DNA from: Cephaloticoccus capnophilus
GTDB taxonomy: Bacteria; Verrucomicrobiota; Verrucomicrobiia; Opitutales; Opitutaceae
DNA: 64,000 nucleotides
Reading direction: 5' to 3'
Assembly: GCF_001580045.1 (NCBI RefSeq)
Contig: NZ_LSZP01000062.1
Location: 1 to 64,000, forward strand
Shown piece by piece: positions 32,472 to 42,347 of the stretch (positions within the stretch are counted from its first letter, which is position 1; the number at the start of each line of letters is the position of its first letter). The notes beneath the pieces were generated by a model, which was not told the origin of the DNA, did not search any database, and was given only the letters and a program-made list of their open reading frames with translations. Position numbers and translations under genes: made by a program.

Positions 32472-33470
32472 ATGAGTCACGGGATTACTGATACGCAGCG
32501 GGTGCTCACGCTCGCAGATTTAGAGCAGGGCGATCTGTCGTTTGCGCAGACCTCGCTCGCTGTGCTCGGGCATCCGATTGCGCATTCGCTCTCGCCCCAA
32601 ATGCACAACGGCGCACTCGCCGCGCTTGCTAAGGAGGCACCGCAGCTAGCCGATTGGCGTTACTACGCCATTGATGTGCCGCCCGCAGACTTGCCGCGTG
32701 CCTTGCGGCTCCTTCGCAAACGCGGGTTTCTTGGGCTCAACCTCACCATCCCTCACAAGGTGCTCGCCCTCGCGCATGTCGCCGAAATCGATCCCGCAGC
32801 CCGCGTAATTGGTGCCGTCAACACCCTGCGGCGACTCGGTGGCGCAAATGACGATCAACCCGCACACGCGGGCGGCGACCAGTGCGACAGTCTTGGCGAC
32901 GGCTGGCAGGGTTTTAATACCGATGGTTATGGGCTCGCCGCTGCCGTGCGCGAAACGCTCGGGCTCGATCTAAGTGGGCAGCCCGTCATTCTTCTCGGTG
33001 CTGGTGGCGCAGCACGTGGCGCAGCCGTCGAGTGCCTCGCCCAAGGTTGCCCCTCGCTCTGGATCGCCAACCGCACCGCCGCCAACTTGGAAACCCTGTT
33101 GAGTGAGCTTGCACCGCTGGCCGACAAAAGTCGCCGCGGCGAAAAAAACCGTCTTCACGGATTTTCGCCCGCGCGGGTTCCCGACGACCTACCCGCACAC
33201 GCACTCGTCATCAATGCCACCTCGGCAGGGCTACGTGAAAGCGACCCGATGCCGATCGACCTCCCTGCACTGCCACGCCCCGCAGGCGTCTACGACATGA
33301 TTTACAATCCGCCGGAAACGCCCCTGCTCCACCGCGCACGCAAACTCGGCCTCCCCCGCGCCAACGGACTTTCGATGCTCGTCCATCAAGGCGCAAAAGC
33401 CCTCGAAATCTGGAGCGGGATCGCCGCCTCACGTATCGCCCCGTTAATGCAAAAATCGCTGACGCCCTAA
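32472..33470 (+). CDS. aroE: Shikimate dehydrogenase
   Basis: The 332-residue product has the AroE motifs: VLGHPIAHSLSPQMHN, GLNLTIPHK with the catalytic Lys, GFNTDGYGLA, the NADP-binding GAGGAARGA, INATSAGL and NGLSMLVHQGAKA. It reduces 3-dehydroshikimate to shikimate. It is about 50 residues longer than the usual enzyme, with an extra N-terminal stretch of about 25 residues and an Asp/Gly-rich insert near 125-140. It shares the shikimate pathway with aroQ and the DAHP synthase in this window. Confidence 0.95.
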   Translation: MSHGITDTQRVLTLADLEQGDLSFAQTSLAVLGHPIAHSLSPQMHNGALAALAKEAPQLADWRYYAIDVPPADLPRALRLLRKRGFLGLNLTIPHKVLALAHVAEIDPAARVIGAVNTLRRLGGANDDQPAHAGGDQCDSLGDGWQGFNTDGYGLAAAVRETLGLDLSGQPVILLGAGGAARGAAVECLAQGCPSLWIANRTAANLETLLSELAPLADKSRRGEKNRLHGFSPARVPDDLPAHALVINATSAGLRESDPMPIDLPALPRPAGVYDMIYNPPETPLLHRARKLGLPRANGLSMLVHQGAKALEIWSGIAASRIAPLMQKSLTP

Positions 33471-33577
33471 GCCAGCGCTAGCGAAGTGGAAGGAGCCGTT
33501 GGGAGTAGACTTGTTGGGTGGCGAAAACGGAGGCGCAGCACGGATCGCATGGCCTTGAGCCAATCCGCGCCCAGTCG

Positions 33578-34936
33578 CTACACGGCATGCGCTTCGACGA
33601 AATCGGTAATCGCTTTCACGCTCGCGGGGAGCCGGTGTTTCACGATGGGGAGCTTGCCTAAAACCTCTAGGCGCGGGTGCTTGGGCTCTGCGCCAATCGC
33701 CTCACCAATCGTTTCGGGAAACTTCGTCGGGCTGGCCGTCGCGAGGACAACGCTGACTTTTTCGGGCGAGAGTTCCTTAAACGCACAGGCCGTATGCGGG
33801 TCTACGAGGTAGCCATAGCGACGGCGCACGCGGGCGATGATCTCGGGAATCTCCGCATCTGTGCAGCGGCTCGCGCTAAAGGCGCTGCGGTCAAAGTCCT
33901 CAAAGCGATACACGCCGTCCTTTGCGCAGGCGGCCATCACCTCGCGCACTTTTGCCGCGTCGCTCCCTAACTGATAATAAAGGAAGCGCTCGAAGTTCGA
34001 GGCGACTTGGATGTCCATCGAGGGCGCGAGGCTAGGCTGCACCTCGGCGACGCGATACTCGCCCGTCGTGAAGAGCCGGTAGAGGATGTCGTTTTGGTTG
34101 GTCGCAACTTTAAAACCGGGGATGGGAACGCCCATTCGCCGAAGGAGCCAGCCCGCGAGGACGTTTCCAAAATTCCCAGTGGGAACGACGAACTCCGCCC
34201 GCTCCCGCGCCTCGCTCGGCAGCTGGAGCCACGCGTAAAGGTAGTAAACGCACTGAGCGAGCACGCGAGCGAGGTTGATCGAGTTGACCGCCGAGAGCCG
34301 GTTTTTGAGCCGAAATGCAGTATCGCCAAAGATGGTTTTGAGTGCGGCCTGCGCATCGTCAAAAGAGCCATCAATCGCCAGCGCAAAGACGTTGTCCGCA
34401 CCCGTGCAGGTCATTTGCCGCTCTTGGAGCGGCGATACGCGGCCGTCTGGATAGAGGATAAAAATCGCAGTGCCCGGTTTGCCGAGGAGCGCATGAATCG
34501 CCGCCGCGCCAGTGTCGCCGGAGGTCGCGCCGAGGACATTGATCGACTCGCCGCGCTGCGCGCACTGGTGCTCGTAGAGGTTCCCGAGCAGCTGCATCGC
34601 GAAGTCTTTAAAGGCGAGCGTCGGCCCGTGAAAAAGCTCCAGCACGTAGGTGCTGCTATCGAGCGCGACGAGCGGTGCAGTCTGCGCATGGTCGAAATGC
34701 TGATACGACTTGCGGACAATTTCGCGCAGCGTGTCCGGGGAGATGTCCGTCGCGAAAAGCTTTATAAATTCGTAGCACAGCTCCGCGTAGCCGAGCCCCG
34801 CCCACTGCGCCCACTGCGCCGAGAGGTCGGGCAAGGTCTCGGGCAAAAAGAGCCCGCCATCCGGTGCGAGCCCGGTGGCGACTGCGTCAGAAAACCCTAG
34901 CGGCTCAGCGAGCCCGCGTGTCGAGATGAAGCGCAT
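33578..34936 (-). CDS. thrC: Threonine synthase
   Basis: The 452-residue protein has the threonine synthase N-terminus with STRG and APDGGLFLPE, the PLP lysine in PTLAFKDFAMQLLG, and the phosphate-binding GATSGDTGAAAIHA. It converts O-phosphohomoserine to threonine. It is last in the minus-strand order serA-plsY-hom-lysC-thrC; only 40 bp separate it from lysC. Confidence 0.97.
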   Translation of the reverse strand: MRFISTRGLAEPLGFSDAVATGLAPDGGLFLPETLPDLSAQWAQWAGLGYAELCYEFIKLFATDISPDTLREIVRKSYQHFDHAQTAPLVALDSSTYVLELFHGPTLAFKDFAMQLLGNLYEHQCAQRGESINVLGATSGDTGAAAIHALLGKPGTAIFILYPDGRVSPLQERQMTCTGADNVFALAIDGSFDDAQAALKTIFGDTAFRLKNRLSAVNSINLARVLAQCVYYLYAWLQLPSEARERAEFVVPTGNFGNVLAGWLLRRMGVPIPGFKVATNQNDILYRLFTTGEYRVAEVQPSLAPSMDIQVASNFERFLYYQLGSDAAKVREVMAACAKDGVYRFEDFDRSAFSASRCTDAEIPEIIARVRRRYGYLVDPHTACAFKELSPEKVSVVLATASPTKFPETIGEAIGAEPKHPRLEVLGKLPIVKHRLPASVKAITDFVEAHAV

Positions 34937-34976
34937 AGCGGCGAAGGAAGGAGGAAACGAGTGCGCTGGAGGACGG

Positions 34977-36200
34977 CTAGACTGCGGCGTCCAAGTGAAA
35001 CGCCGCGTGCGCGAGCCGCGCCGCGTCGTCCGCGCGCAATTGGTCGAGCACGATCGAGATTTTTATCTCCGAAGTGCTGATCATCTCGATGTTGATGCCC
35101 GCCGCGGCGAGCGTCTGGAAAAGTGTCGCGGCCACGCCGGAGTGCGAGCGCATGCCGACACCGACGACGGAAAGTTTGGCGATGTGGTCTTGGATTGAGA
35201 CCTCGCCGCCGCCGAGTTCGGCCAAAACGGGCTGCAGCGTCTCGACGGCTCTGTGCGAGTCGCCTTGGGGCACAGTAAAGGTGAGGTTGGCGACGCCGCC
35301 GCGGCCGACGTTTTGCACGATCATGTCGACGTTCACGTTGGCATCGGCCAGCGCACGGAAGACGCTCGCCGCCGTGCCGGGCTTGTCGGGAATGTTGCTC
35401 ACGATGACCTTGGCTTGGTCTTTATCGACGGCGACGCCGCGCACGACGACCTTCTCCATGTAGGCGACTTCTTCTTTCACGATGGTTCCCGGGTTGTAGT
35501 TAAAGGAGGAGCGGACTTCAAAAATGACGTTGTATTTTTTGGCGAGCTCGACGGAGCGCGACATCATGACTTTCGAGCCCGAAGAGGCGAGTTCGAGCAT
35601 CTCGTCGTAGGCGATTTCGTCGAGCTTGCGTGCATCGGGCACGACGCGCGGGTCTGCGGTGTAGACGCCATCGACATCGGTGTAGATTTCGCACTTGTCG
35701 GCTTTCAGCGCGGCTGCGAGCGCGATCGCGCTCAGGTCGGAAGCTCCGCGGCCAAAGGTGGTCGTGTGCCCGTGGTCGTTGATGCCTTGGAACCCGGCGA
35801 CGATGACCACGCGGCCGGCGGCGAGGTCGCGCTCAATGGCCGCCGGGTCGATCATCCTAATCTTCGCCCTCGTGTGCACGTTATCCGTGCGGATACCGGC
35901 CTGCGCACCGGTATAGCTGACCGCCTCAAGCCCGAGCCCGTGCAGGGCCATGGCCATGAGGGCGCAAGTCTCTTGCTCGCCGACGGCGAGGAGCTGGTCG
36001 AGCTCGCGCTCACGCGGCGGCTGCTCACTCACTGAGCGGGCACGGGCGAGCAGCTCGTTGGTCACGCCCGCTCGGGCAGATACCACGGCGACGACCGAGC
36101 CGCTGCGCTCGCGTGTGGCCTTGATCCGCTCGGCGACTTTTTTGATGCGTTCGACGTCACCGACCGAGGTGCCGCCGTATTTTTGAACGATGCGTGGCAT
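34977..36200 (-). CDS. lysC: Aspartate kinase
   Basis: The 407-residue product starts with IVQKYGGTSVGDVERI and contains GRGASDLSAIALAAAL and KCEIYTDVDGVYTADPR, the ATP and aspartate site. Two ACT domains fill the part from about residue 265 to the end (one with TFTVPQGDSHRAVETL), as in enzymes under feedback control by lysine or threonine. It phosphorylates aspartate, the entry step to lysine, methionine and threonine. Between hom and thrC on the minus strand. Confidence 0.97.
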   Translation of the reverse strand: MPRIVQKYGGTSVGDVERIKKVAERIKATRERSGSVVAVVSARAGVTNELLARARSVSEQPPRERELDQLLAVGEQETCALMAMALHGLGLEAVSYTGAQAGIRTDNVHTRAKIRMIDPAAIERDLAAGRVVIVAGFQGINDHGHTTTFGRGASDLSAIALAAALKADKCEIYTDVDGVYTADPRVVPDARKLDEIAYDEMLELASSGSKVMMSRSVELAKKYNVIFEVRSSFNYNPGTIVKEEVAYMEKVVVRGVAVDKDQAKVIVSNIPDKPGTAASVFRALADANVNVDMIVQNVGRGGVANLTFTVPQGDSHRAVETLQPVLAELGGGEVSIQDHIAKLSVVGVGMRSHSGVAATLFQTLAAAGINIEMISTSEIKISIVLDQLRADDAARLAHAAFHLDAAV

Positions 36201-36282
36201 GTGGGTTGTTTTTTGAAAAAACGTAAAAGGGTTTGGAGAAAAGTAGGGCTACACGGATACGGCGATTTGGCGCGAGCTTTGC

Positions 36283-37650
36283 TTACGTATTAAACTCGCA
36301 AATACGCAGGAGCAGCGGCGCACCGTTGACGACTTTTAGGCGCGAGAGCTCGTGCAGCGTGTCGCGCATCGCGCGTTCGTTGGCGTCGTGCGTGGTGAGA
36401 ACGAGTGAGGCCATTTCGGGATCTTCCGAAGGCGTCTGCAACACGCTGGCAATGCTCACCGCGTGCTGCGCCATGATCGAGGCGATATGTGCGAGGACGC
36501 CCGGCTCGTCGCGCACCGTGAGTCGCAAGTAATAGCGACCGTGGATGCGCTCCAGAGGGGCGAGCGTCACGGCCGAAGCGGCGACACTCCCTTCGCCGCT
36601 CTTCCCCGCACTCGCTTGCTCGGCGGGCAGCGGCGCAACTTCGGAATTGAGGTGCACGCATTTGCCGCTGCGCAGGAGCGCGACGGCATCGGCGATATCG
36701 CTAATCACTGCGCTGGCGGTCGCATCTTGTCCGGCCCCTTTGCCAATATAGAGCGTCGTGCCGACGACGTCACCCGTGACGGAAATCGCGTTGTAGACGC
36801 CGTTGACGCTCGCAATCACGTCGTGGTCGGGGAGCAGCGCGGGATGCACTTTGACCGAGACTTCGTTGCTGGCGAAGTCTCGCGTGATGATGGCTAGGAG
36901 CTTGATGCTGTAGCCGAGCGTGGCGGCGTTTTTAAAGTCGGCGGGCGTCACGCGCTCAATGCCTTCGACAATCATCCGCGAGGGCGGAACCCACAGCCCG
37001 TGTGCCAACCAAGCGAGGACGGCCGCCTTGTGCGCGGCGTCCCAACCGCCGACATCGAGCGACTCGTCGGCCTCGGCATAGCCCATCGCCTTGGCCTCGC
37101 TGAGGATTTCGGCGTAGGGCGCGTCGCGCTCCTCCATCTGCGTAAGGATGTAGTTACACGTGCCGTTGAGGATGCCGTAAATTTGCGGAAAGCGATTGGC
37201 GACTAATCCCTCGCGCAGGGCCTTGATGATAGGGATGCCGCCCGCGACGCTGGCCTCGAAAAAGAAGTGCCCACCGTGTTTGCGCGCGGTCGCGAAGATT
37301 TCCGCGCCGTGCTCGCAAATGAGTGCTTTGTTCGCTGAGACGACGATTTTCCCAGCGCGCAATGCGGCGAGCGTCACGCGGTGCGCAAGGTCCGTGCCGC
37401 CCATGAGTTCGCACACGATTGGGATGTCGGGTGCAGTGGCGATTTCGAGCGGGTCCTCGCGCAAGAGTTTGGGCGGAAGCTTGACCGCGCGTTTGCGCTG
37501 GGGGTCGCGCACCGCGATCGCGGCGATGCGTAGCGGTGCACCGAGACGAGCGGCGAGCTCGGCGCGGTTTTGCTCAAGGTGCTTCCAAACGCCCTGCCCC
37601 ACAGTGCCGAAGCCACAAAGGCCGATGTTAATGCTAGTGTCCTTACTCAT
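36283..37650 (-). CDS. hom: Homoserine dehydrogenase
   Basis: The 455-residue protein has the NAD(P)-binding start NIGLCGFGTVGQGVWK, the homoserine dehydrogenase core with GILNGTCNYILTQM and AMGYAEADESLDVGGWDAAHK, and a C-terminal ACT domain starting at about 365 (YYLRLTVRDEPGVLAHIASI). It reduces aspartate semialdehyde to homoserine. It lies between plsY (27 bp upstream) and lysC. Confidence 0.97.
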   Translation of the reverse strand: MSKDTSINIGLCGFGTVGQGVWKHLEQNRAELAARLGAPLRIAAIAVRDPQRKRAVKLPPKLLREDPLEIATAPDIPIVCELMGGTDLAHRVTLAALRAGKIVVSANKALICEHGAEIFATARKHGGHFFFEASVAGGIPIIKALREGLVANRFPQIYGILNGTCNYILTQMEERDAPYAEILSEAKAMGYAEADESLDVGGWDAAHKAAVLAWLAHGLWVPPSRMIVEGIERVTPADFKNAATLGYSIKLLAIITRDFASNEVSVKVHPALLPDHDVIASVNGVYNAISVTGDVVGTTLYIGKGAGQDATASAVISDIADAVALLRSGKCVHLNSEVAPLPAEQASAGKSGEGSVAASAVTLAPLERIHGRYYLRLTVRDEPGVLAHIASIMAQHAVSIASVLQTPSEDPEMASLVLTTHDANERAMRDTLHELSRLKVVNGAPLLLRICEFNT

Positions 37651-37677
37651 GCGGGGTGTCGTTTGGTTGTGGGTCGG

Positions 37678-38373
37678 TCATGCGCCGGCAACGGGCGGCG
37701 CGGGTGTTGAAGGGCGCTGTTTTTTCGCAAAACGGTTTTCAGTGCCTGCAAGCAGGCGGCGGCAATTCTCGCGGTGGCGGTAAATGACGAAGAGCGCGAT
37801 GAGGGTCGTCACGCCAACGAGCCAGCCAGGTCGCCCGAGTGCCCAAGTGGAGAGCGGCAGCGAGAGCGCGGCGAGCATCGAGGCGAGCGACACGTAGCGC
37901 GTCGCGTAAAACGTCGCCCCCCAGAGCAGCGCGCCGATGCCTCCCGCGATCGGCACGAGCACAAGCACGCCGCCCGCGCCAGTGGCCACACCTTTGCCGC
38001 CGCGAAACTTCGTAAAACACGAGAAGCTGTGCCCGAGTAATGCGCCGACGAGTCCGGCAGCCCCGAGTGGATACCAACTCGTGCCCGCAATATCGACCGA
38101 GCCGAGCGCAGGCAGGCCGAGGGCCGCCGCGTTGAGCGTTACGCTGCTGTGCGCGTGTAAGGCCCAGCACGCGGCGAGTGCGCCTTTTAGCACATCGAGC
38201 GCAAAAACGAGGTTGCCCGCTGCGGGGCCGAGCGTGCGGCGCACATTGGTCGCCCCCGGGCTTTTGCTGCCGACCTCAAAGATGTTTACGCCCTTCGCCC
38301 GCGCGACGAGGTAGCCAAAGGGAATTGCCCCTAAGAGATACCCGAGAACGGCAGCAGCAAAAAGGAGGCTCAT
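37678..38373 (-). CDS. plsY: Glycerol-3-phosphate acyltransferase PlsY
   Basis: The 231-residue membrane protein has the PlsY signatures: LLGAIPFGYLVARAKG near the N-terminus, the GSKSPGATNVRRTLG loop, and GHSFSCFTKFRGGKGVATGAG. It acylates glycerol 3-phosphate from acyl-phosphate in phospholipid synthesis. Several hydrophobic helices are apparent. It precedes hom by 27 bp, an unusual partner, and is probably co-transcribed. Confidence 0.94.
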   Translation of the reverse strand: MSLLFAAAVLGYLLGAIPFGYLVARAKGVNIFEVGSKSPGATNVRRTLGPAAGNLVFALDVLKGALAACWALHAHSSVTLNAAALGLPALGSVDIAGTSWYPLGAAGLVGALLGHSFSCFTKFRGGKGVATGAGGVLVLVPIAGGIGALLWGATFYATRYVSLASMLAALSLPLSTWALGRPGWLVGVTTLIALFVIYRHRENCRRLLAGTENRFAKKQRPSTPAPPVAGA

Positions 38374-38565
38374 GAGGAATGCGACAAGTGCGCGGCACAG
38401 GCGAAGTGTGCTGCGCTAGCATGGGCTACGAAAAGTGCGCAAGCGTGGCCGGCGGTTGGCGCGCAAGTCTTGGTGGCGACTGGTGCGCAAGCGCAGGCGG
38501 CGGCAAGTGTGTTTGCCGTGCCGACGAGCGATGAGGAACTGCGGGCAGCGCGTCTCACGTTAGCG

Positions 38566-40155
38566 TTAGATCTGCACAAATTTGGCCATCTTGATCGCGG
38601 GGTTCGCCTTAAGCTCGGCACGAGTCTCCGCGCTAGGCTCGCTGTCGAGATTGATGACGATGAGCGCCGTCTCCCCTGGGCCCGTGCGGGAGAGCGACAT
38701 GTTGGCAATGTTCACGCGGTCGCGCCCGAGCAGGTTACCCACATAGCCAATCATCCCAGGCTGGTCTTGGTTTTCGATAATGAGGAGCTTGCCCACCGCC
38801 TCGACCTCGACCTCGCGGTTGTTGATCTCGACCACGCGCGCCTTGCCGGTCTTGCCAACGAGCGTGCCTTTCGCCGCCGCGACGGTGCCGTCCGGCGCGA
38901 CCGCTTCGACCGAGATAAGCTCAGTGTAGTCCACTTCGTCCGTGGATTTGAGCACCTTCGATTGCACGCCGAGACGCTTGAGGGCGACCGGCGCGTTGAC
39001 GTAGTTAATCGCCTCGCCGCTGATCCGGCGCAGGAAGCCGCGCTGGATAGCGCGGGTGATCGCGTTGGCATCGAGGTCGATCACGCGGCCCCAGTAAGTG
39101 ATGTTGAGCGAGTCGATTTGCTTCGGGCCGAGTTGCTGAACGAGTGCACCGAGGCTTTGGCCAAGCTCCATGTAGGGGCCCAGCGTCTTGAGCGCGGCGG
39201 CGTCGAGCGAGGGCATGTTAACCGCATTGCGAATGACACCGCCCTGGAGCACATCGGCGACTTGCTCGGCCACTTCGATGCCCACGCTCTCTTGCGCCTC
39301 CGCCGTCGAAGCCCCGAGGTGCGGCGTAAGCGTGAGCCCGGGGAGCGAGCGCAGGGGGCTATCGGCAGCGAGTGGCTCGTCCTCATACACGTCGAGCCCG
39401 GCGGCGGCGACTTGGCCGGATTGGAGCGCGGCGATGAGCGCGGTCTCCTTGATGATGCCGCCGCGCGCGCAGTTGAAAAGCCGGACGCCGTGTTTGCATT
39501 TCGCGAGCGCCGCCTCGTCGATCATGTGGTGCGTCGCCTCAGTTAGCGGCATGTGCACGGTGATGTAGTCACTCTGCACGAGAAGCGTGTCGAGCGAGAC
39601 GCCCTCCACCTGCATCGCCTTCGCGCGGCTGGGTGCGAGATACGGGTCGTAGGCGATTACACGCATGCCGAAGGCTTGAGCGCGCTTGGCCACCTCGCCG
39701 CCGATACGGCCTAGGCCGACGACACCGAGCGTTTTTCTAAACAGCTCGCCGCCCGAGAAGTTTTTGCGATCCCAACGGCCCTCGCGCATCGACGCTGCGG
39801 CCTGCGGCACAGGCCGCGCCCCACAAAGGATGTGCGTAAAGGTGAGCTCCGCAGTCGCTATCGTGTTCCCCGAAGGCGTGTTCATGACGATGACGCCGCG
39901 ATCAGTCGCCGCCTCGACATCGACATTATCCACGCCCACACCCGCGCGGCCCACGACTTTGAGCAACGGGGCCGCAGCGATCACCTCGGCGGTGATCTTC
40001 GTCTCGCTGCGAACGATGATGGCGTGCACATCGCCCACGAGGCCAAGGACTTGCTCAGGCGTGGAGCCATAGGCCTCGACGACACTCAAACCCGGCTGCT
40101 GGCGCAGGTATTCCACTCCCTTAGGCGAGACTTTATCGGCAACGAGGATTTTCAT
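38566..40155 (-). CDS. serA: D-3-phosphoglycerate dehydrogenase
   Basis: The 529-residue product has the D-2-hydroxyacid dehydrogenase core, with GRAGVGVDNVDVEAATDRGVIV, GVVGLGRIGGEVAKRAQAFG for NAD binding, and the active-site His in LTPHLGASTAEAQE, followed by the intervening domain and a C-terminal ACT domain (GMIGYVGNLLGRDRVNIANM). It starts the phosphorylated serine route. The start at 40155 (MKILVADKVSPKG) is preferred to an upstream Met at 40215, which lacks homology. About 190 bp ahead of plsY. Confidence 0.97.
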   Translation of the reverse strand: MKILVADKVSPKGVEYLRQQPGLSVVEAYGSTPEQVLGLVGDVHAIIVRSETKITAEVIAAAPLLKVVGRAGVGVDNVDVEAATDRGVIVMNTPSGNTIATAELTFTHILCGARPVPQAAASMREGRWDRKNFSGGELFRKTLGVVGLGRIGGEVAKRAQAFGMRVIAYDPYLAPSRAKAMQVEGVSLDTLLVQSDYITVHMPLTEATHHMIDEAALAKCKHGVRLFNCARGGIIKETALIAALQSGQVAAAGLDVYEDEPLAADSPLRSLPGLTLTPHLGASTAEAQESVGIEVAEQVADVLQGGVIRNAVNMPSLDAAALKTLGPYMELGQSLGALVQQLGPKQIDSLNITYWGRVIDLDANAITRAIQRGFLRRISGEAINYVNAPVALKRLGVQSKVLKSTDEVDYTELISVEAVAPDGTVAAAKGTLVGKTGKARVVEINNREVEVEAVGKLLIIENQDQPGMIGYVGNLLGRDRVNIANMSLSRTGPGETALIVINLDSEPSAETRAELKANPAIKMAKFVQI

Positions 40156-40236
40156 CAGTGAGAAGCTTTCTTGAAAAAAGGCGGCGAGTGAAAGTCTCCG
40201 CTTGGGCCAAAGCAATGAAAACCTCTGTCAACGCCC

Positions 40237-40277
40237 GCGCCAAACCTACCCCCTCTAGGTGGGGGGAGGTTTGGCGC
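40237..40277. promoter_or_regulatory. Long GC-rich inverted repeat in the divergent serA/HD-gene region
   Basis: Arms starting GCGCCAAACCT and ending AGGTTTGGCGC form a 17-bp stem with one mismatch around a short loop. It lies between the starts of serA (minus) and the HD phosphohydrolase gene (plus), so it is not a simple 3' terminator. It could be an operator or a 5' leader hairpin. Confidence 0.5.
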
Positions 40278-40397
40278 CTCTGCCATTGACGCTCACGCGA
40301 CAAAATGAAACACGCAGGGTAATTTCTCCCCCGATTTTGTCGGGGACCACCCTTCGCACACGCGACACGCGCGAACGCCAAAGCCACCCTGTCCAGC

Positions 40398-41021
40398 ATG
40401 ACACGCCTAGAGCAACAGATACGGTTCATCATCGAGGCCGATAAGTTGAAGGAAATCACGCGGCAAACGCTCACCAGCCAGAGCCGCCGCGCCGAAAACA
40501 CTGCCGAGCACTCGTGGCACTTCGCCCTGATGGTCATGACACTCGCCGAGCATGCCATAGGCGAACTGGGCCAGCCACTCGATGTGCTGCGCGTCCTCAA
40601 AATGGCCCTGATTCACGACCTCGTGGAAATCGATGCAGGCGACACCTTCGCCTACGACGAGGTGAACAGGACCGACCAACACGCTCGCGAGGCCCGCGCC
40701 GCAGATCGGATCTTCGGGCTACTGCCCGAAGACCAAGCGCGAGAGTATCGCGCACTCTGGGACGAGTTTGAGGCGCAGGAGACGCCCGAAGCGCGCTTCG
40801 CCACAGCCTGCGACCGGCTAAACCCTATCCTCCTCAACACCTTGACCGGCGGCGCAGCGTGGCAAAAACACGGCATCACCCAAGACCGCGTCCTTGAGCG
40901 AAACGCGCACATCGCTGCGGGCTCCCCGGCGCTCTGGGACTACGCAAAATCCATTATCAAAGAAACCTTTAGCGCCAGTGCGCCCTGTGGCACTGACAGT
41001 CACGCTCGCACGACAGGATAA
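40398..41021 (+). CDS. HD-domain phosphohydrolase (YfbR-like 5'-nucleotidase type)
   Basis: The 207-residue protein has an HD domain: [15 protein letters not shown] with two His, [17 protein letters not shown] with the HD pair, and a later D in [11 protein letters not shown]. The set fits the YfbR/HDDC2 family, which dephosphorylates deoxynucleoside monophosphates. The C-terminal 20 residues are not conserved. The substrate is inferred from family only. Confidence 0.85.
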   Translation: MTRLEQQIRFIIEADKLKEITRQTLTSQSRRAENTAEHSWHFALMVMTLAEHAIGELGQPLDVLRVLKMALIHDLVEIDAGDTFAYDEVNRTDQHAREARAADRIFGLLPEDQAREYRALWDEFEAQETPEARFATACDRLNPILLNTLTGGAAWQKHGITQDRVLERNAHIAAGSPALWDYAKSIIKETFSASAPCGTDSHARTTG

Positions 41022-41199
41022 GGCACGCCGCACGTGCTTCCCGACTGACGCAGGGGCGCTTCTCTTTACCTCAACCCAATCTGCCTTCTGGCTTATGAGT
41101 GCCCCGACTCGCCAGCCCCCACTCTCTTCCCCTCCCCCGACACCGCCGCAGGCGCTCAGCGGGCGTCGTCAAAATGGCCGAGGCCGCAGGCCGCCTCAT

Positions 41200-42228
41200 A
41201 TGCGCGCCATTGCCAAAACCACGCCCGGCCCCGGGCTCGCGCTGATCGATGCGCCGATTCCCGAGCCTGGCATCAACGATGTGCTCATCAAAATTAAGCA
41301 GACCTCCATCTGCGGCACCGACCTACACATTTACAACTGGGACCACTGGGCCGAGCAGACCATCCGCCCGCCGATGATTATCGGGCACGAATTCGTCGGC
41401 ACGATTGATCGAGTCGGGGCCAATGTAAAAGGCTTCGCGCCGGGCGACCTAGTCGATGGCGAGGGCCACATCGTCTGCGGCATGTGTCGCAACTGCCTCG
41501 CCGGTCGCCGCCACCTCTGCCGCGATACACAAGGCGTGGGCGTCAACCGCGACGGCGCCTTCGCGCAATACCTCTGCATCCCTGCCGCCAACGCGGTGCA
41601 CGTAGACCCCGCCATCCCGCTCGACGTGCTGAGCTGCTTCGACCCGCTGGGAAACGCCACGCATACCGCGCTCCAGTTCGACCTCGTGGGCGAAGACGTA
41701 TTGATAACCGGTGCGGGGCCCATCGGTTGCATGGCTGCCGCGATCGCCCGCCATGTCGGCGCACGCCGAGTCGTCGTTAGCGACGTCAACCCCGACCGGC
41801 TCGCGCTGGCTTCGCGGATGGGGGCGACGCACACGGTGGATGCCTCCCGCGAAAAGCTCCAAGACGTGCAGCGCGAACTCGGCATGCACGAAGGCTTCGA
41901 CGTCGGACTCGAAATGTCGGGTAACCCGCGCGCACTCGACGCGATGATTGATAACATGACACACGGCGGGCGCATCGCGCTACTCGGCATCATGCCTGAT
42001 GCCGCCCCCGTAGACTGGAACAAGGTCGTCTTTAACATGCTCACCATCAAAGGCGTCTACGGACGCGAGATGTATGAGACTTGGTATAAGATGACCGCCA
42101 TGATTCAGAGCGGGCTCGATATATCGCCCGTCATCACGCACCGCTTTCACTACCGCGACTTCGAGCACGCCTTCGCCCTCATGCGCTCCGGCAAGAGCGG
42201 AAAAATCATCCTCACTTGGGACGATTAA
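41200..42228 (+). CDS. tdh: L-threonine 3-dehydrogenase
   Basis: The 342-residue zinc-dependent dehydrogenase has the catalytic zinc site in [13 protein letters not shown] and [14 protein letters not shown], a structural zinc region with [15 protein letters not shown], the NAD-binding [18 protein letters not shown], and length equal to E. coli Tdh. It oxidises threonine to 2-amino-3-ketobutyrate. A longer frame starting at 40894 overlaps the HD gene; the start used aligns with the family. It forms a threonine-breakdown pair with kbl 119 bp downstream. Confidence 0.97.
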   Translation: MRAIAKTTPGPGLALIDAPIPEPGINDVLIKIKQTSICGTDLHIYNWDHWAEQTIRPPMIIGHEFVGTIDRVGANVKGFAPGDLVDGEGHIVCGMCRNCLAGRRHLCRDTQGVGVNRDGAFAQYLCIPAANAVHVDPAIPLDVLSCFDPLGNATHTALQFDLVGEDVLITGAGPIGCMAAAIARHVGARRVVVSDVNPDRLALASRMGATHTVDASREKLQDVQRELGMHEGFDVGLEMSGNPRALDAMIDNMTHGGRIALLGIMPDAAPVDWNKVVFNMLTIKGVYGREMYETWYKMTAMIQSGLDISPVITHRFHYRDFEHAFALMRSGKSGKIILTWDD

Positions 42229-42347
42229 AACGCTGCCCTAACCCAACTCCCCCAAAAAAACGCGGAAAACCGCCCATTAAGTTTCCCCAACCCCTCCGGC
42301 GGGGCGCCCACACTGCGCCTCGCCCATAAAAAGAGTCAGCGCCCCCC

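Noticed and set aside
38470-39546. A 358-codon plus-strand open frame
   Set aside because: Antisense to serA and of biased composition.
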